DNA from: Salipaludibacillus neizhouensis
Lineage (GTDB): Bacteria; Bacillota; Bacilli; Bacillales; Salisediminibacteriaceae
NCBI RefSeq assembly: GCF_002886185.1
Contig: NZ_KZ614146.1
Location: 2,825,924-2,889,923 of the forward strand
DNA: 64,000 bases
Direction: 5' to 3'
The first letter of the stretch is position 1, and each line of letters begins with the position of its first letter. The notes under the pieces were generated by a model. The model worked only from the letters and a program-made list of their open reading frames with translations, did no database searches and was not told where the DNA came from. A program made the translations under genes and the position numbers. This document shows, piece after piece, positions 27,930-36,048 of the stretch.

Positions 27930-28247
27930 TCACCTTTTTTTATTTCCAAGAACAGAAATCGGTACTGCTTCTTTTGTTTTAGATTGATTTCGAAATCCCC
28001 AAGCAAAAACACCATTCATATAATCGACGTGAAAGGTTTCATTTTCTCCGTCTTTTATTTCATATACCATTCCAGGAATAAAATTAGCAGGGTCCATTAA
28101 GTATGCCTGGGCCATGATCATTTTCCGTTCATGAACAGCATATTCGTTTATCATCCCCATTTGTTCCGCTTTTTGCGCTTTTATCTTTAATTCAGCAATT
28201 TCTATTTGAAGTTCAGCCGGCTTCATGCGACTATATTTCTGCTCCAT
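27930..28247 (-). CDS. yfhH: YfhH-like protein (DUF1811)
   Basis: A 105-residue protein: an N-terminal helical hairpin (MKPAELQIEIAELKIKAQKAEQMGMINEYAVHERK, about 8-42) and a C-terminal small beta barrel-like part (FIPGMVYEI...FHVDYMNGVFAWGFR). The length and sequence pattern fit B. subtilis YfhH. Function unknown. The ribosome site is AAGGAG. It is followed at once by a repeat A head that should stop transcription. Confidence 0.88.
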   Translation of the reverse strand: MEQKYSRMKPAELQIEIAELKIKAQKAEQMGMINEYAVHERKMIMAQAYLMDPANFIPGMVYEIKDGENETFHVDYMNGVFAWGFRNQSKTKEAVPISVLGNKKR

Positions 28248-28351
28248 GGATTATTAATCTCCTTCAACGACTTCAGTCATATGTTATTCCCATTATAATA
28301 GAGAAGAGATATGTAATACAAAACATGCGCCCTATTGCCTGGTTAGCATTG

Positions 28352-29170
28352 TCATTCTTCTTCATTTAAATTTTCAAACCATTTCTCAATAAGCTCCATA
28401 GAATATCCTCTACTGTATAAATATTGCTTTGTACGTTGTTTTCTTTCCCAAAGATCCTTTTGGCTATGTTTTCTCCACGCTTTTTCGGCCTGTTTAGCTA
28501 GTTCCTCTGCTTCAGCTTCATGGTCTGTTTCGATTTCGGCATACCTAATCGCTTCGTAAGCAGTAGTTTGATCAAATCCCCGTTGTATTAAAAACTGGAC
28601 TAATTTTTGCTCTTTCTTTTTCTCACCCTCTTTTTTATAAGAAGACTGCTTTTTCTCCACCATTTTGATTGCTGTATCCAATTGAAGCTCTTTAGAGTAT
28701 TCTTCCATAGCCGCTTCAATAATCTTTTTATCTACACCTTTTTGCAAGAGCTCCTGTTTAATAACAAGTGGTCCTTTTTTATGTGCATCACGTTTTGTTC
28801 TGACAAACGCTTCTGCAAACCGTTGATCATCTAAAAAATCCAGTTTTTTTAACTTATCTATCATTTGAGATATTTCTTCCTCTGCAATATCTACCTCAAG
28901 ATCCCGCAAATAACGCTGGATTTCCACCTCTGACCTCATTCGATAGGAGAGAAAATTTAATGTCTTTTGCATTGCTTTATCTATTTCATCTTTATTTCTT
29001 AATTCAATCACTCGGTCTTCGGTTAATTCCGTGTCTTTCCAGAGCTTTTGTTGAATAAGGATATCTTCAGAGACAGACAACGCATATTCATCTCCATTAC
29101 CACGATCAATATAAACATGATACCTGTCTTTCCTTTTCTTTGCGGGGGTTATTTTCGTTATTTTAGGCAT
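28352..29170 (-). CDS. recX: Recombination regulator RecX
   Basis: A 272-residue helical protein that modulates RecA filaments. It has several three-helix RecX repeats: SYRMRSEVEIQRYLRDL (about 95-111), LDDQRFAEAFVRTKRDAHKKGPLVIKQEL (about 131-160) and GFDQTTAYEAI further on. The long form is typical of Bacillaceae. The ATG follows GTGAGGATAAT-type sequence, with a weaker ribosome site (AAAGTGAGG). Its 5' end lies close to the divergent yfhF. Confidence 0.92.
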   Translation of the reverse strand: MPKITKITPAKKRKDRYHVYIDRGNGDEYALSVSEDILIQQKLWKDTELTEDRVIELRNKDEIDKAMQKTLNFLSYRMRSEVEIQRYLRDLEVDIAEEEISQMIDKLKKLDFLDDQRFAEAFVRTKRDAHKKGPLVIKQELLQKGVDKKIIEAAMEEYSKELQLDTAIKMVEKKQSSYKKEGEKKKEQKLVQFLIQRGFDQTTAYEAIRYAEIETDHEAEAEELAKQAEKAWRKHSQKDLWERKQRTKQYLYSRGYSMELIEKWFENLNEEE

Positions 29171-29269
29171 ATTATCCTCACTTTCCTTATGGAAGAAGTT
29201 TCAGTTAAACAAATTAAAGGGAATGATACATACAGATCTTATAACCATGATAAAACAGGAGGCGACACA

Positions 29270-30181
29270 ATGAAAGTAGCAATCACTGGTGGTACAGGCT
29301 TTATTGGACAAGTAGTAACAAATGAACTTATCGCAAACGGTCACCAAGTATTTATCTTAACTAGAAATAAAGCGAATAAACAGGAAAAAGAACAACTTTA
29401 TTTTGTCGAGTGGCTCAAAGAGGGTTCGTTTCCTGAAAAAGAGCTAGATGGCATCGATGCGATCATTAACTTAGCAGGTGAAAACTTAAATAGCGGCCGT
29501 TGGACTCCTGATAAAAGAGAAAAAATTATGGACAGTAGAATAACAGCAACGAGAGAAACAATTAGGATTATTAATGCGATGGAAAATAAACCGGAAGTAT
29601 TAATCAATGGATCTGCTGTCGGATTCTATGGTACATCATTCACAAAAACATTTACCGAATCAGACGATGATCCAGGTGAAGACTTTTTAGCAGATGTCGT
29701 TGTTCGTTGGGAACAAGAAGCTATGAAAGCACCTTCAAAAACGAGAGTTGTTTGTACACGGTTTGGTGTTGTTCTGGATACAGATGAAGGAGCTCTCCAG
29801 AAAATGCTCCTGCCTTTCAAGCTTTTTGTCGGCGGGAAACTGGGTACGGGAGAACAGTGGATGTCATGGGTGCATATTGAAGATGTAGCAAAAGCATTAA
29901 GCTATTGTATTGAAAACAAAGCTATTCATGGCCCGGTAAATATAACAGCACCAAACCCACAAAAAATGAAAGATTTCGGAAAAACGCTAGCTCATGTTCT
30001 TCATAGACCCTTCTGGGCACCTGTTCCGAGCACATTACTTCATATCGGATTAGGTGAAATGAGTGTTCTCGTATTAGATGGACAGCACGTATACCCACAA
30101 AAACTAATCGATAATAACTATTCATTTAACCATCCGGATCTTCAAGAAGCTTTCGAAGATCTATTCAAAACAGAGTCGTAA
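29270..30181 (+). CDS. yfhF: TIGR01777 family NAD-dependent epimerase (YfhF-like)
   Basis: A 303-residue extended-SDR protein. ITGGTGFIG is the dinucleotide loop, INLAGENL and INGSAVGFYG are typical of this subfamily, and a C-terminal DUF1731-like part (about 255-300) ends NHPDLQEAFEDLF. The active-site Tyr of the YxxxK type is not evident, as is common in this group. The ATG at 29270 has CAGGAGG upstream. The natural substrate is unknown; plant and cyanobacterial relatives act in cell division. Confidence 0.88.
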   Translation: MKVAITGGTGFIGQVVTNELIANGHQVFILTRNKANKQEKEQLYFVEWLKEGSFPEKELDGIDAIINLAGENLNSGRWTPDKREKIMDSRITATRETIRIINAMENKPEVLINGSAVGFYGTSFTKTFTESDDDPGEDFLADVVVRWEQEAMKAPSKTRVVCTRFGVVLDTDEGALQKMLLPFKLFVGGKLGTGEQWMSWVHIEDVAKALSYCIENKAIHGPVNITAPNPQKMKDFGKTLAHVLHRPFWAPVPSTLLHIGLGEMSVLVLDGQHVYPQKLIDNNYSFNHPDLQEAFEDLFKTES

Positions 30182-30263
30182 GCATCCTAATTATAATTAT
30201 CTGAATACATCCCCTCCTTTTAGCTAATACTAATTAAAACAGGCCAAAAGGAGTTGGATAATT

Positions 30264-30389
30264 ATGACAAGGAAAACCTCGAAAACGAAAGAAGACCGTC
30301 GCACACTTTCTAGTGCACAAGAAGTATCATATCAGTCATCCTTTAAAAAAGCCGATAAAGAATTTTTCAAATCAAAATCCAACCTTTAA
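30264..30389 (+). CDS. yfhE: YfhE-like small protein
   Basis: A 41-residue basic protein read from the ATG at 30264 (AAAAGGAG upstream). RRTLSSAQEVSYQSSFKKAD is the YfhE pattern. Function unknown; it is part of the yfhD-yfhE-yfhF block known in B. subtilis. Confidence 0.75.
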   Translation: MTRKTSKTKEDRRTLSSAQEVSYQSSFKKADKEFFKSKSNL

Positions 30390-30464
30390 GTAATCTTTGT
30401 TCTTTAGCTTTTACAAGTGGGAGCTTTTCCGAATTATTACTTTTTTAAAAAGGAAGTGTGCTTC

Positions 30465-30617
30465 ATGAAAAAAAGTGACGAAGATATAAAAAAGAAAAAT
30501 AACGCAAAAGAAAACCTAGATATTGAATACAGTGATGAAATGGCGGATATTGAGTATCGCGATTCTATTGCGCGAGCAAAAGCTGCTAATCAACGGTTTG
30601 ATGTAGATAATATTTAA
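30465..30617 (+). CDS. yfhD: YfhD-like small protein
   Basis: A 50-residue, highly charged protein. LDIEYSDEMADIEYRDSIA and RAKAANQRFD follow the YfhD layout (VEFSxELADxxDxEAxxRAxAAD). The ATG at 30465 follows AAAAAGGAAG. Function unknown; YfhD-type proteins are often linked with sporulation regions. Confidence 0.72.
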   Translation: MKKSDEDIKKKNNAKENLDIEYSDEMADIEYRDSIARAKAANQRFDVDNI

Positions 30618-30684
30618 GAAAGTATACTTTCACTTTCTTCAGTTGAAGAGGTTGACATCCGCTACCAAGTTACTTTTCCACAAT

Positions 30685-30727
30685 AAAACCCCCTATCAAA
30701 TCAATTGAAAATGATAGGGGGTTTCTA
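30685..30727 (+). terminator. Terminator after yfhD
   Basis: AAACCCCCTATCA / TGATAGGGGGTTT stem with an AT-rich loop, followed by CTAAAA. Strong stem, short T run. Confidence 0.8.
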
Positions 30728-30734
30728 AAACTAC

Positions 30735-30860
30735 ATAAGAAAAAAGGCATAGCCGTCTTTTATTAAATACAGCGTTATCTTTCGCCACCCCGAGTAGCAC
30801 CTTTGTATTACATGTAGGTGCTAGTGTCGCGTAAAGGCAGCTGTCATCTATACTTCCTGT
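30735..30860 (+). repeat. Repeat A, copy A6 (126 bp, internal deletion)
   Basis: Head, long stem and the GAGTAGCACC / GGTGCTA hairpin are present, but the AAGGG/CCCTT hairpin is missing. The outer stem ACAGC..ATCTTTCGCC / GGCAGCTGT is still recognisable. Confidence 0.8.
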
Positions 30861-31057
30861 TAAAAAAGTACTCTTTTTTTTCTAATCATTTAAGCAGATC
30901 TACTTCGCTTATTCAAAGAAAAAAATTCAAGGCTCTAGTAACTTAAATGTTATTTTTCACTGCTCAGAAAAAAAATTTCCTTCTAACCCTACACAAATCA
31001 TGGAAAAATAGGTATGATGGAAAGAGAATTGTAATAAAGGAGAGCAATTTTACAGTG

Positions 31058-31261
31058 ATGGAGTTTACTAACATCTTTATTTTAATATTTTTATTCGGCT
31101 TCGGCATTTTTCTTATAAATATTTTTACTAGTGTCTGGGCTTATAAAGACTCCGTCAGGAAAGGAAATAGTAAAGAGTTTAGTCTTATTATATTAATAGG
31201 AACTTTATTTTTCCCGATTATTGGACTTATTATCTATCTTATAATTCGTAATGACTCTTAA
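31058..31261 (+). CDS. Small membrane protein with PLDc_N-like helices
   Basis: A 67-residue protein with two hydrophobic helices (about 4-27 and 43-63) joined by WAYKDSVRKGNSKE. The second helix, ILIGTLFFPIIGLIIYLIIR, resembles the membrane anchor called PLDc_N in cardiolipin synthases and YxlE-like proteins. AAAGGAG lies upstream of a GTG-ATG pair; I use the ATG at 31058, and the GTG at 31055 has the more usual spacing and is equally possible. No neighbouring gene suggests a function. Confidence 0.6.
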   Translation: MEFTNIFILIFLFGFGIFLINIFTSVWAYKDSVRKGNSKEFSLIILIGTLFFPIIGLIIYLIIRNDS

Positions 31262-31345
31262 CTTCTTCTCGTAATGTATGAGATCCTTCATCAATCTTTC
31301 CACAAATGACCGAAACAAATATTATGAAAGGAACGGTGAAGTGAT

Positions 31346-32215
31346 ATGCCAGTTTTACCACCAAGTTTTATCGGAAAAAAAGTTTATGTAGATGGAGGTC
31401 AAAGGTATTTCATCTTAAAATACCAAGAGCCAAGTGGTACACGGAAATTCCACGCTCTTTTATTTGATCATGAAACACCAGTTATATTTGCGGTTTTAGA
31501 TTATCAAGGTAAGTTCCTAGACTCCTTTTACTTATCCAATAAAACAACCGTTGAATCCGATGAAGCATCGGAGAAATACAAACAGATTAGCGACAGAAAA
31601 AAACAACTTAAAATGACGCAGGATGATCTTAAGGATGCCTTAAAATCGAATGAAAATGCTAAAAAGAAAAACATTAAAATTAAGAAACAACTTGTAGACG
31701 AACATCTTGAAGACATTAAAAATGGATGGTCATCAAGACTGATCGCATTGCAAATAGCAGAAGGAATTTCTGACCAATCACTCATAATGGTTACATTAGA
31801 CAGCGCAATAGATAAAGCAAACGGAATGAAAGCTTTTCATCATTTATTAAATCACAGGATTGATCAACTTATTCCGAATCTAGCTAAGCATGTTAAAGAT
31901 AGCCCTGAATTAATAGAAGAAGTTCCTGCTTATTACTTAAGTTATGATCAAGCAAAAATTGTTGAGCAATTCCTCAATGACTCCACTAAATACGTAGATA
32001 TTGAGAATTACAAGGCCATTGAGAGTATTCTTCAACAAGCTCAAAAGATCGACCATGTTCACTATTCAACCGTACTTCGATCTGTACTTGTAAAACTATT
32101 TAAACGCGTCAAGGCCGAAACAGAAGACACGAAGAAAGATTGGTTAAACAAAACTGTTCATGACCAATCACTACGTACGATGATCGTACAACTCCTAAAA
32201 AAACAAACAAGCTAA
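31346..32215 (+). CDS. Unknown protein with central coiled coil
   Basis: 289 residues; I do not recognise the family. The first 70 residues look like a beta-rich domain (VYVDGGQRYFILKYQEPSG). Residues of about 75-125 are a charged coiled coil (KQISDRKKQLKMTQDDLKDA), and the rest is helical with HEAT/armadillo-like spacing. No signal peptide or membrane segment is seen. The ATG at 31346 follows a GAAAGGAACGG site. A strong terminator follows, so it is a single-gene unit. Confidence 0.7.
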   Translation: MPVLPPSFIGKKVYVDGGQRYFILKYQEPSGTRKFHALLFDHETPVIFAVLDYQGKFLDSFYLSNKTTVESDEASEKYKQISDRKKQLKMTQDDLKDALKSNENAKKKNIKIKKQLVDEHLEDIKNGWSSRLIALQIAEGISDQSLIMVTLDSAIDKANGMKAFHHLLNHRIDQLIPNLAKHVKDSPELIEEVPAYYLSYDQAKIVEQFLNDSTKYVDIENYKAIESILQQAQKIDHVHYSTVLRSVLVKLFKRVKAETEDTKKDWLNKTVHDQSLRTMIVQLLKKQTS

Positions 32216-32218
32216 ATA

Positions 32219-32265
32219 GAAAAGCGCAAGTCGAGAGTGAGTCTCTCGATTTGCGCTTTTTCTTA
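32219..32265 (+). terminator. Terminator of the coiled-coil gene
   Basis: Long stem AAAAGCGCAAgTCGAGAG / CTCTCGAtTTGCGCTTTT, then TCTTAA. Confidence 0.9.
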
Positions 32266-32274
32266 ACCCAAAGA

Positions 32275-32322
32275 AAAAACACCTCTATGCCATTTAAAAC
32301 AGCCTAGAGGTGTTTTTTTTAT
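32275..32322 (-). terminator. Terminator of the YtkA-like gene
   Basis: AACACCTCTA / TAGAGGTGTT stem with an 18-nt loop and T runs on both strands. It directly follows the minus-strand lipoprotein gene. Confidence 0.8.
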
Positions 32323-33165
32323 CTATTCTATTTCAATCAAAAACTGTTTATGTTCATGGAGTTCATCATCTTCTAGATGCACTGTTACATGAAACTCTCC
32401 TGTTTCCTCAAAAACGTGCTCTGTTTCATAAACACCTGAATCCGTTTCTTCAGCACTGATCCATTCATGGCGTTCATCTCCATGTTTCCACACTTCGAAC
32501 TGAACCTTTCCACCTGTCCATGGACCGTCCTTCCAATCAACTTCCACTGAAAGAGAAACATTTTCTGAAACTGACGCCTGCTCGCTTGTTTGCCATCTTA
32601 TGTCAATATTTTCATTCATATGATGGTGGTCACTATGATCTTCTTGATCCTCTTGATTGCTATCCTCATGTTCATGTACATGATTCTCTTCTTCGTTTGT
32701 GTCCTGTTGTTCCGCTTCGTCATTCTCCACTTCTAGATCGAGATCCGGTTCGCCTATGACGATTTCTTTTACTGGCATGGCATGACTGCCACGAGCCGTT
32801 ACATGTGACTGAACATGGTAAAGCTTTTCTTCCGAAAAAGTATGTGACAATTCATATAGTCCTTCTTCTCCTGGCATTTCTGCTTCAATCATTTCACTTT
32901 CTGACTTCTCTCCATCGGCCCAAACTTCGAACGTTACTTCACTTGCATCATCCACCAATTCCTCCCCTTGTGTTACCAAGACTTGGAATACTAGATCTTC
33001 ATCCACATCCGCTTTATCGGGTATGGTAAGCTTTGCTTCTACTGGATCTAAGTTTATATCATCTACACTTTGCATGCCTGAGTCATTATTATCTTCCTCT
33101 TGTCCACAGGCAGCCAACGTTAGAATCAACAATGTTGAGAAAATTAGCTTAAGTATTTTATTCAC
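32323..33165 (-). CDS. Lipoprotein with two YtkA-like domains and His-rich linker
   Basis: A 280-residue secreted lipoprotein. The signal peptide ends in a lipobox LTLAAC (Cys20). Two similar FixH/YtkA-type beta domains (about 42-137 and 190-280) each contain an EVW segment and a Y-H/V-type strand pattern. Between them a linker of about 50 residues is rich in Glu, Asp and His (HVHEHEDSNQEDQEDHSDHH). The linker and His-rich strands suggest binding of a divalent metal such as copper or zinc on the outside of the cell, which is inference. YtkA-type proteins are often one-domain, so the duplication is notable. Confidence 0.85.
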   Translation of the reverse strand: MNKILKLIFSTLLILTLAACGQEEDNNDSGMQSVDDINLDPVEAKLTIPDKADVDEDLVFQVLVTQGEELVDDASEVTFEVWADGEKSESEMIEAEMPGEEGLYELSHTFSEEKLYHVQSHVTARGSHAMPVKEIVIGEPDLDLEVENDEAEQQDTNEEENHVHEHEDSNQEDQEDHSDHHHMNENIDIRWQTSEQASVSENVSLSVEVDWKDGPWTGGKVQFEVWKHGDERHEWISAEETDSGVYETEHVFEETGEFHVTVHLEDDELHEHKQFLIEIE

Positions 33166-33235
33166 TGTGTACCTCCCTTACAAAATTAAAAATATTCTCT
33201 AGATGATAGTACCACATTTAGAAAACTATTACTAT

Positions 33236-33367
33236 CTAAGAAAAACGGCATAGCCGTCTTTTATTAAATAAAGCGTCAGCTTCCACCGCCATCTTTTAAG
33301 TATCAAGGGTGTGTTTTCCCTTGATACGTGCGGTGTGAAGGTAACTGCCAATTTTATAAGTTCTTAT
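33236..33367 (+). repeat. Repeat A, copy A7 (132 bp)
   Basis: Short form like A1. Long stem CTTCCACCGC / GCGGTGTGAAG, compensated relative to A1; inner hairpin TATCAAGGG / CCCTTGATA. Ends CTAAGAA / TTCTTAT. It lies between the lipoprotein gene and the chemoreceptor gene. Confidence 0.9.
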
Positions 33368-33420
33368 CTTTGAACAAGAAACACGTCACACATTTGTCAC
33401 ATATCCCACAATACAAAAGA

Positions 33421-33470
33421 AGAAAAGATTCACACTCTTTTAATAACACCAGAGTTTGAATCTTTTCTAT
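33421..33470 (-). terminator. Chemoreceptor gene terminator
   Basis: AGAAAAGATTCA / TTGAATCTTTTCT stem with a loop of about 24 nt. On the minus strand it is read after the chemoreceptor stop, with a TTCTTTTGT tail. The large loop lowers certainty. Confidence 0.65.
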
Positions 33471-33529
33471 TAGGATATTAGATTTCATCACTAAGAAGTT
33501 TCTAGTTACCTGTTCAAACAATACTGTTT

Positions 33530-35221
33530 CTACACTTTAAAAATGCTTATCTGTTCTCTTAAGTCTTCTGCCATATTAGCCAGATTTGAGGCAGCCCCTG
33601 TCACTTCTTCCATTGTTGCTAATTGTTCCTCTGAAGAAGATGCAATGTCTGCTGTATTATCTCTAGATGTTTTTGCTATACTAGATACCTTCTCTACAGA
33701 AGAATTAACCAGTTCCATACTTGCAGACATTTGCTCAGATACTGCTGATAATTCCTCAATCTCGCCACTCACATTCTCAATAGAAGCTAATATTTGATGA
33801 AATGAGTTGCCAGTCTCTTCTACTAAAGCCATTCCTTCATTTACTTCTATTGTTTCATTGTTCACCATTTCTACAACTTTTAAAACGTCATTTTGAATCA
33901 CCTGCACCAAATGAGAAATTTGACTTGCTGATCCTCTAGATTGTTCCGCCAATTTTCTAACCTCATCAGCAACTACCGCAAAACCTTTTCCGTGTTCACC
34001 TGCTCTTGCAGCTTCAATAGCAGCATTAAGTGCTAATAGATTAGTCTGGTCTGCTATGCCAGTAATAACATCGATAATTTTTCCGATTTCATTTGAATTA
34101 CCGTCTAATCCTTTAATAACATTGTTCGTCTCTTTCGTAGAATCATTAATTGAAGTCATTTGTCTTACAACATTTTGTAATAACTCGTTCCCCGCTATTG
34201 CCTGCGCGGAGGTGTCCGAAGCTGATTCTGCTACGTTCGATGACGTATCCGCTATACGATTAATCCCAATTGATAACTCTGAGATTGCGTTGGCACTTTC
34301 TTGAGTCGCTTTACCTTGTATCTCAGAACCACTTGCAACCTCCTGAATAGCAACTGTTACTTGATTAGTCGCTAAACTGGTCTGCTCTGCACTAGCCATC
34401 AATTCCTCTGCCGAAGATGCTACTTGAACAGAAGTACTGCTCACATTCATAATTAATTCCCTCAAATTTTTTGTCATTAAGTTAAAAGATTTTGCTAATT
34501 CTCCTATTTCATCTTTATTCTTAACTTTCAAATCATCAATCGTCAAGTTTCCTTGTGCGATTAATTCTGCAGACTTAGAGATTTGTTGTACAGGCTTAGA
34601 GATTATTTTACTAATGTACAAAGCTATGACTATCCCAAGAACTAATGCAAATAAACTTATGCCAATAATTAAACTTTTACTAACGTTCGCTTTACTTGAA
34701 AGAGCTGAACTGGTTTCTTGAAGATTTGTTTCTTGATAAGAACGTGCTAATTCACCAACTTCTATAATTCTGGAAGTTAATCTACTGCCCTGTTCTTCCA
34801 TTAACCAAGCTATCTCAGAAGTATCATTTGCGTCTTTAAATTCAAATAAATCCGCTGCTAATTCATTATATTTATCCTCTACTACGATTAGTTCATCCAT
34901 TATTTTCATAGCTTCATCAGAAGTATTTAAACTTAAAAACTCTTCTGCTTTTGCTGTAAATTCCTCTGCTGATTCATTGAACAAAGTTAAGTTACTCGAA
35001 TTACTAGTTACCAAATACCCCCGAACAGCAATTTGTTCCTTGAGTGCTGCACTTTCCATTTGGTTAACAATACTCATTTGGGTAAATCTATCATCTATCG
35101 AGTCTGAATAATCATTATCGATGGTTGTAAACTCACTGTATGTAATTACAGAAACAACTGCCATCAATATCAATACTGAAAAGAATCCTAACAATAATTT
35201 TTTTCTTATAGTTATCCTCAT
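33530..35221 (-). CDS. Methyl-accepting chemotaxis protein
   Basis: A 563-residue chemoreceptor. Membrane helix 1 at about 8-30; an extracellular four-helix-bundle sensor at about 31-185; membrane helix 2 at about 186-206; a HAMP linker ([20 protein letters not shown]) at about 207-260; then a long signalling coiled coil with the conserved tip [20 protein letters not shown] and [20 protein letters not shown]. It feeds the CheA/CheW pathway. The ligand is unknown. The ribosome site is AAGGAGAG. Confidence 0.95.
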   Translation of the reverse strand: MRITIRKKLLLGFFSVLILMAVVSVITYSEFTTIDNDYSDSIDDRFTQMSIVNQMESAALKEQIAVRGYLVTSNSSNLTLFNESAEEFTAKAEEFLSLNTSDEAMKIMDELIVVEDKYNELAADLFEFKDANDTSEIAWLMEEQGSRLTSRIIEVGELARSYQETNLQETSSALSSKANVSKSLIIGISLFALVLGIVIALYISKIISKPVQQISKSAELIAQGNLTIDDLKVKNKDEIGELAKSFNLMTKNLRELIMNVSSTSVQVASSAEELMASAEQTSLATNQVTVAIQEVASGSEIQGKATQESANAISELSIGINRIADTSSNVAESASDTSAQAIAGNELLQNVVRQMTSINDSTKETNNVIKGLDGNSNEIGKIIDVITGIADQTNLLALNAAIEAARAGEHGKGFAVVADEVRKLAEQSRGSASQISHLVQVIQNDVLKVVEMVNNETIEVNEGMALVEETGNSFHQILASIENVSGEIEELSAVSEQMSASMELVNSSVEKVSSIAKTSRDNTADIASSSEEQLATMEEVTGAASNLANMAEDLREQISIFKV

Positions 35222-35536
35222 TTTGATTTCTCTCCTTTGATTGAATTAGATACTGAATCTTTCTGTTTAAATTACATCGTGAGACCGTCTCTTAATAATG
35301 GACATAGCCGGTTAAATATAATGTTTTTATAACTCGCCCATAAGTTAACGCTTTCATTAGTTCATCTATATTAAATATATAGTATGTATTGACTACATTC
35401 AATTGATTTTTTTGTGATTTATGTTCATTTTTTATAACTTTACACCTATTAATTTCATTTAATTCAATATAATGAATTTATATAATTGTATGTCTTAGCA
35501 CTTTAGCCATACAATTAATCATACATTTCTATCATT
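35222..35536. other. Intergenic AT-rich stretch, no gene seen
   Basis: Upstream of the chemoreceptor gene, so it should hold its promoter; I could not fit a convincing sigma-D site. GGACATAGCCGGTTAAATATAATG (around 35310) distantly recalls a decayed repeat A head. Confidence 0.35.
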
Positions 35537-35587
35537 ATAAGAAAAACTTAGTCTCTTTTTTTCATTTTGTTGCTTTATAATCAGAAG
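35537..35587 (+). repeat. Head of composite B2-C2
   Basis: ATAAGAAAAACTTAGTCTCT has the repeat A end and head position but with the hairpin lost (ACTTAGT remains). It is followed by TTTTGTTGCTTTATAATC, shared with the third composite (TTTTGTTGCTTTATTGTC at 44629). Confidence 0.6.
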
Positions 35588-35714
35588 GGTGTTTGGAAGA
35601 ATTACCGCTCCCTTTCCGTGGACGATCCGCGAGCCTCCTCGAGCAAACAAACGCTCTGCGGGGTCTCGCTTGGATCATTTTTCCACAGGAGTCTCACGGA
35701 TCCTTCCAAACACC
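35588..35714. repeat. Repeat B, copy B2
   Basis: Same layout as B1, with ends GGTGTTTGGAAG / CTTCCAAACACC. Compared with B1 (GTTG... / ...CAAC) the second pair changes from T-A to G-C on both arms. Confidence 0.88.
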
Positions 35715-35814
35715 AATTTTTATAAAGGAAGTTTGGTAACGTTATTGTTTTTTGGCTTGTAAAAGCGAATAAACACCAATCATTTAGAAAGACTGTCTAC
35801 ATTGACTTTTTTTT

Positions 35815-35960
35815 GAACAAATAACTCGAAGAAGCGAAGGCGGCGACTCCTGCGGGAATAGCAATAGCTGAAGACCCCGGAGGACGGTCTTTGTCCGAGG
35901 AGGCTGAAGCATTGCCCGCGGAAAGCGTCCGCCTAGAGCGGATTCGAGTCCCTGTTTGAA
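35815..35960 (+). repeat. Repeat C, copy C2
   Basis: GAACAAATAACTCGAAG ... GCGGCGACTCCTGCGGG ... GAGGAGGCTGAAGCATTGCC ... TCCGCCTAGAGCGGATTCGA. It follows B2 by 100 bp. A possible degenerate tail (AATTATAAAGATTTATTT) lies at about 36007. Confidence 0.88.
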
Positions 35961-36048
35961 AGCATACAACAAGCCATAACATGAGATGCTCGGTAGTTCA
36001 CCTTCAAAATTATAAAGATTTATTTCATTTGATTCATTCGTTGCTTTT

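Noticed and set aside
35222-35340. Sigma-D promoter for the chemoreceptor gene
   Set aside because: A TAAA with a GGCTATG about 16 nt later is too far from GCCGATAT to claim.
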